DNA from: Phylloscopus collybita
Taxonomy: Eukaryota > Chordata > Aves > Passeriformes > Phylloscopidae
Reading direction: 5' to 3'
Length of the DNA stretch: 64,000 nucleotides
Assembly: GCA_027886175.1 (NCBI GenBank)
Contig: JAJNNQ010000024.1
Coordinates: 6,184,001-6,248,000 of the forward strand
Shown: piece by piece, positions 58,381 to 64,000 of the stretch
Layout: the number at the start of each line of letters is the position of its first letter
Position numbering within the stretch: the first letter of the stretch is position 1
The notes under the pieces: generated by a model
The model's input: only the letters and a program-made list of their open reading frames with translations
Database searches by the model: none
What the model was told of the DNA's origin: nothing
Translations under genes and position numbers: made by a program

Positions 58381-58973
58381 TTCTGAAAACTGTAGCTGCA
58401 GAGCAGGAAGCAAAAAGGCAGGAGGTGGTTCTGCCTTTACTGGGTTAGCTCCTGGTTGCTGGTTTTATGTTGATATCCTTGAGGACATTGCTTGTTATTC
58501 AGGGACATGTGAAATATTAATAAAATACAGTAAAATATTAATATTTCAGTGAAAATACTTCCCTTGTAAGTGATGAGATTTCTGGGCTGACTCACCTGGT
58601 ACAACTCACAAGACTTGTTTAATAGAGCCACCTTTTTTTCTTCTTTTGTATTTTTTTTTAATTTTTTGCTGGCAGCCAGTCCTTGGTAGGTTCATCAAAT
58701 AATTACTTCCCTTTTCTTCCCTGCTTCACTGTCACCACATAGGCAAAAAGATGGTTCAGGGGACTGATAGTCCCATCTTGAACAAACTAGCAAACTTTCC
58801 CTAGCCTGCTTGTAGAGACCATGCTGGTATTAGTGACAAAAAACTGCTTTGTCTAGATCTGAAGTTTGATGCTTTTTGGCAAACCAAACATCTGTCTGAA
58901 AGAGCTGCAGAATTTTTCTGTGCATCAGCTCCACTGCATAAGTGAAAAAGACTTTTGCAGTCATTCTTTGTGG

Positions 58974-59056
58974 GTTTTTTGGTGTTTGTTTTTTTGTTTT
59001 GTTTTGTTTTGGTTGGTTGGTGGTGTTTTGGGTTTTTTGTTTGTTTGTTTGTTTTT
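58974..59056. repeat. G/T-rich low-complexity tract
   Basis: GTTTT, GGTT and GTTT units on the + strand, with the same bias as the tracts at 45.7 and 52 kb. Confidence 0.85.
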
Positions 59057-62000
59057 GATAAGCTAGGATAACTAAGTTAAATACTTTTGGGGGAATTCTT
59101 ATCAATATATGAAGGAGTGCCTGGAAGTCCTCAGGATGTAATATCCACTTGAATTTTGGTAACAGATTCTTCCTTAGCTGCACTGAAATAGTGTTCACTA
59201 AAAAGGATGATTCTGAGGTTTGGAAGTGTAAAGCTCATTACACCAATTCAAGTGAAGAATGGGTTTCTCTGGAAACCATTCATATTATTCCAGGCCACAC
59301 ATCTAACAAATTAATATAGGATTTACAAGGTCACATGAAATTTAGGATTTTCAGGGAAGAAAGGCTTACTTTATGGTATTATAAAGTAAAGAATTTATTG
59401 TCAGTTTAATATTCTGTAAAAGTAACCTCAAGATTTACAGCAGACTGAAAGTTAACTATTGACTTTGTTTATAATATATATAAAAATATGTATATACAAA
59501 GGAAATGGGGAAATTGATGTTTGGAGTGTTTTAATCAATGAATGTGTGTTTAAAGATTCGTGTGGGATGGGTATAAATTGTGTGCATATGTATTTTGATA
59601 CATGTTTTAAAAAGATATTGCCCCCAAAAGCATTTTTGAATCACGTTGAAATGCTACCAACCGATTTTCTGGCTTCAGGACTGGTTTTGATTGCTGAGAC
59701 TTACAGAAGCCAGAAGCTGTAGACTGCTAAAAATAATATGAGGAATTCATAGCTCTGTAATGCCACCAAATTACAAATACAGGGAGCTGAGAGTGAGACC
59801 AAGAGTGTAATATGTAGTGTTACTGTATACAAAGACCTCACAATAATCTGATTTGCCATCATTTGATATATTGTTTCTTGACAAATGGGAACCCCGTAGT
59901 TTTTATTCACCCAAACTTTACACACACATTTCTTTGTCTTTCTTTCAACGAAAGAATATTTTAAGACAAACTTACACAGTCATATATCTGAGTTGCTCTT
60001 GGTTTGGAAGAATTATTAATAGATATTCAGTCAATTTAGGCACTTCAGAAAATTTGGGTTAGGTACACTCACAGGGTTTGAGAATTTTTACTTTTTTCTT
60101 CAAACAGTAAGCCAACAGCATGCAGTGATGCTCTTGGATGACTTTTTCAGTAGCCAAGAGTTCCCCTGAGTGCAGCAGCTCCTTTATAGCAGCTCTTACC
60201 TTCTTGCCAGACCTGGACACCAGCAGTGAAATTTCCCAGAAGTGCAGTGCAGTGAGTGGGTGCTGTGAATTTGAATGGTGCTGGGAATAAAGATTATTGA
60301 TCTGTTTTTGGGTTTGCCCATACAATGGAAATATTTTTGCAGATGTCAGCAACTATTCCCTCATCCTTAACTACGGGGATTTACTCTTTATTTTTCCTTT
60401 GTGCTTATTTCCTTGTCAATCATCTACTTTAAAAAGTGCTGTAGGTTCAGTGACACTTTTTGGTCAAAATTATTCAAACCAGAAGACAAATAGGAAAATA
60501 AGAATGTGGTGTGGCTTCTTTTGTGCTTATGAGGATTTGTGACTTGTGCACATGGATGCTTGACCAACTCAGAATAGGTCATTTGGTGTTACCAGATGTG
60601 CTAAACCAACAATCTCAAAGATGTTTATTTAACAATCAAAGTTAGTTCATTATTTTTGGTTTACTTTAGTAAACCTTTAAGTAGTCTTTACTTTTGGTAG
60701 GTCTTCAAGCAAGCCAGGCTGCTTATTTTGACTCAAGTATCCAACTTTCACCTCTCCTTGTGAGAGGATGGAGGGGTAATCATGCTGCAGCAGTGCCAAG
60801 CAAGGTCACAATATGCTTTCAGAAGGATTTTATTATTTAGAATATTTGGGAATAGGGTCTGAGCCAATGTTTAGTTTTGCTTTTAAAGTGCCTGTCCTCA
60901 AACACCAGATACTTATGCAGCTGATTATAAATACAGGAAAAATATAAATAGTGGCAAAGCCTTTCAGATTATGCCAGGTTCCCAAACATAACTGGGAAGG
61001 AGACAAATCTCTTCCAGCAGTTTCGTGATTCACCTTGCTTCCCCACAGTTTTCCTCTTGCCAAGAGGTTTAGCAGGTAAAGTTGTTTTGCAGGGTTCCTT
61101 GAAAGATAATGGATTTTGGTGGGGACCTGAGATGGCTGAGGAGGGGATGAGTGACCCTGAATGGAACCATCACCCCCACCACTGTCCTCTCTGCAGCAGG
61201 GACCCCAGTGACATCAGTAGTCCTGCCTGTTTGGACTGCAGCAGTAACTCCAAGATAATTTCACAGACCACAGCAAAACTGTCACATCACATGTTCAGAG
61301 TATGACTTCATCCCCTAGAATTCCTTCCTGTGTCAGCCCTGCCTTCCTGCCTGTTCAGGAGAGAAGAGAGTCCTCCAGAAGTGACTTGAAGCATCTGTAC
61401 TGGGAGGTTTAACTCTTGCTGATGTCCCAGGGGAGAGCCAGTGCCCAGGTAACACAGTCAGAAAATGCAACAGCCTCAGTGTGAAGCCCCAACACCAGCG
61501 TGAGCCACCTGATTCAATCCATGTGAAACATGTCCTTCAGCACTGACTCTTCCTCCTGGTTTCCATGGAGATGGATGAGCTATCTTCTTATTTTTAACTG
61601 CAGCTCTTCTGAAGAGGGGGGAACCTGAACAAAATGCACAATAACATCGACAACTATATATATTTTTTTTTTACTTAATTAAAAAGATATGCCCTGTTGT
61701 TGAGATAAACTGAAGAGACCACACTGATGATAAGCAAATTCTGGCAATGGTTGTTTCCTTAATTCTGAATGTGCAGCAAAGGGCTAACTTGGTGTGTCTT
61801 TCCCTTCATGAAATAGTCACAAATTGTGCTTGGCTGCACTGAAGTCAGTGGAATTGCCCACAGTGGAGTGGACAAACTCCACTGATGTCAGAGCAGCTGG
61901 GCTTTGCCCAAATTGCAGCTCAAGGGATTTCTCACAGTGAACCTGAGGATGAAGATAAACATCCCCATTGTGTGTCTGACACTTCAAACCTCTTTGAGGT

Positions 62001-64000
62001 GGATAAGCTGTGATTGGGCTGTGTAAGCCATCTCAATTGTGGAAGCACTGAAATGAGAAAAACTCACAATGACTTCCTCAGCAGTGGACTTGCCACATAT
62101 TACTGCACATGTTGTCACTATTCAGTAGTAAGGCACAGCAAAAATACACTTTGATTGTCAGCTAAGTGAAGTTGTCCTTTAAAGTCTCTTCTGTCTGGGT
62201 TTCTTGTCCTTTCTAAACCAAGAAAGTCACAAAGGGTTTTTATAATTTTGGACAGCAGTGTGTGCATAGTACAAGCTTTCCCATACAATTACCACCAAGT
62301 AATGGTGTCTTGCAGTCTTAGTATTTCATGTCACTTGTAACAATAAAGATGTGTTAATAAAGGTCAGAGGTTTTAGGATATAGGTCATTGGATTGTTTGT
62401 CTGACAAGCATGAGGAGCTTTGTTAAAATTGGCAGTTTTCAGAGTCCCTGGTCATGGAATGCAAGAATTAGACATGCAGAATATGGATTGACATGCTGAA
62501 TTTAGTAGAAATCTTATGACAAAGAAATCTTATGAAAAAGAAATCTTTTAAATTTCCTTTTTTTTTTTTTTTCTAAAATATTAGGACAAACTTGGGACAA
62601 ATTGTGCACTTAGGTTTTTTTTGACGTGGCAAAATGACAACCTAGGCAGTTTAGCTTGTGAAGTCTGCAGGAAAAACAAGGCTGTGCAACCTTTTCACCT
62701 GCTACTTCAGCCCCACCAAGCCATCACCTGTAGCAATGTGGCGTGTTCATGCCTGCAAAGCTGGCAGGGAGGCTGTCTGTGTTTACAGTCCTGTAATATT
62801 GACTTAAAGATAAGAATCTTTACTGACTTTTGGGGGTGTTTTTTTTGGTAGTTTTTAATTCTGTGCATGAATGTTTGTGACTGTTTCTTGAGTTGGAGGA
62901 AGGAGATCAAAATGAGAAAGGCAAAGGTGTTTTTAACTGCAGCAGGAAGATTATTATTTGGAGGAGGGGGCGAAACCCCTCATCCTCCTGGGGCAGGGAT
63001 AGAAAAATTTTCTTTGCCAGCCAGTGAGACTATTTGTCTGTTGTGACCCAGTACATCCTTGGAGTCATGCATCTTGCTCTGTTTCCATGAGGTCCAAGTA
63101 AAAAAAGGAAAACTAATTGCATGATTAAATTTCTCTACACCTGACATGATATTCCTGTATTATGTGAAATGAAGATTCTTCAACTGGGACAAGGCACGAG
63201 TTCAGCACTGAGTAGTAGGTCAGTGCCAAATCTGAAGCCTTAGAAAAAGAGAGAGAGGAGAGAAGGGGAGATGATTTATCCCATTTCAGTAAAGAATTTA
63301 ACCAGATGTAACAGCTGGACTACCTAGGATTTTTTTACACGTGGATGCCTTCAGCTGTGGCCAGAAATAATAATGCACTTTGAGCATTCAGTGAGTATGA
63401 GAAATTTTTGCCCAAAACAGTAAAGAGAGAAGAGAAGCTGTAAGTCTTTTCAAATGAGGTTTTGCATGAAAATACTGTCCCAAATAGCTACTGCATGGCA
63501 GCAGTGATAAACTAATGCTAGGGGACAGCCATTATGAGCATCACAACAACTTCTGACAGGTGCCAAATGAAACCTCCAAATCAGCCTCTGCTTTCAGAGG
63601 CTGCAGGTTCCCAGAAGGAATATTCACTCTTCTGCTCTGTCCTTTGCCACCTGCCAACTGCTGCGAGGGCTGGGGAGCTGCCTAGAAGGCTCTGTGCAGT
63701 TTAAATTAAAGAGGCATGTTAGTTTGGGAAGGCTTCTTCGAAACTCTGGGAGGTGGTGGCCATGCCATAATTCTGTCTCATTCATGTTCTTCTTGTAAAG
63801 AGATCCTCTTTCAAAACTTATATATATTGGGGCACAGCTGATGGGCAGAGGTTAATTTTTTTCTCCTGTTTCCCAGGTTAATTCCCTATTTTCTGACCAG
63901 ATGCTGGCAGTCTGGCACCCAGGATTGTACCCATGCACTAATTTATTTTTCTGGCACAGAGTTCTATTAAGAGTATTGAAACAAAGTAGTTTTGGAAAGG

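Larger units (their letters stand above)
55342..64000. other. Distal intergenic region, no gene seen
   Basis: 8.7 kb of AT-rich DNA. It holds a (CCT)7 run, a small IR (ATCCCTG..CAGGGAT, 58061-58080), a candidate element (58255-58380), a G/T-rich tract (58974-59056) and scattered short open frames without domains. The downstream neighbour of VGLL3 in vertebrates is, as recalled, CADM2 or CHMP2B depending on direction; no exon of either is recognised. Confidence 0.65.

Overview
The window is vertebrate, almost certainly avian, nuclear DNA. It holds one protein-coding gene that can be supported: VGLL3 (vestigial-like 3, a TEAD co-factor), entirely on the + strand. Its coding sequence lies in four exons at 2573-2665, 11684-11939, 17193-17708 and 24283-24326. 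Every junction has GT..AG borders and compatible phases, and the joined product is 302 residues with an intact TONDU (TEAD-binding) motif. The bird assignment rests on CR1-type retroposon fragments, several short solo LTRs of the kind seen in bird genomes, and the close match of the conceptual protein to vertebrate VGLL3. A songbird is plausible but not proven.

Layout. 1-2400 is 5' flank with a separate CpG-rich patch (about 760-1050). 2180-3210 is a strong CpG island holding a TATA-like box (2400-2406), a 46-codon upstream ORF whose stop overlaps the VGLL3 start (ATGA), and coding exon 1. Intron 1 (9.0 kb) contains two candidate conserved regulatory blocks. Intron 2 (5.3 kb) ends with a CR1 fragment only about 120 bp before exon 3. 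Intron 3 (6.6 kb) carries a solo LTR with perfect 6-bp target duplications. The last coding exon adds only 13 whole codons plus the stop, and is followed by a 3' UTR whose end is not fixed by the sequence (candidate poly(A) signals from 25.7 to 33.8 kb).

From about 34 to 64 kb I see no gene. This part is intergenic DNA with four more solo LTRs (34156-34692, 42916-43471, 52204-52525, 54741-55336), a second CR1 fragment, long homopolymer and G/T-rich tracts, and homeodomain/POU-motif-rich blocks that look like distal enhancers (best: 41200-41620). All five LTRs lie on the minus strand, antisense to VGLL3.

The most interesting leads are: (i) a possible alternative first coding exon at 2099-2134 that would splice in phase 0 to exon 2 and replace the normal N-terminus; (ii) the ATGA-coupled uORF; (iii) two sister solo LTRs with exact 6-bp target duplications, a non-canonical TG..TA terminus and a perfect TEAD motif, downstream of a TEAD co-factor gene; (iv) the AT-rich candidate enhancer at 41.2-41.6 kb. 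I found no undescribed multi-gene system; the window is one developmental regulator gene in a regulatory, repeat-sprinkled landscape.
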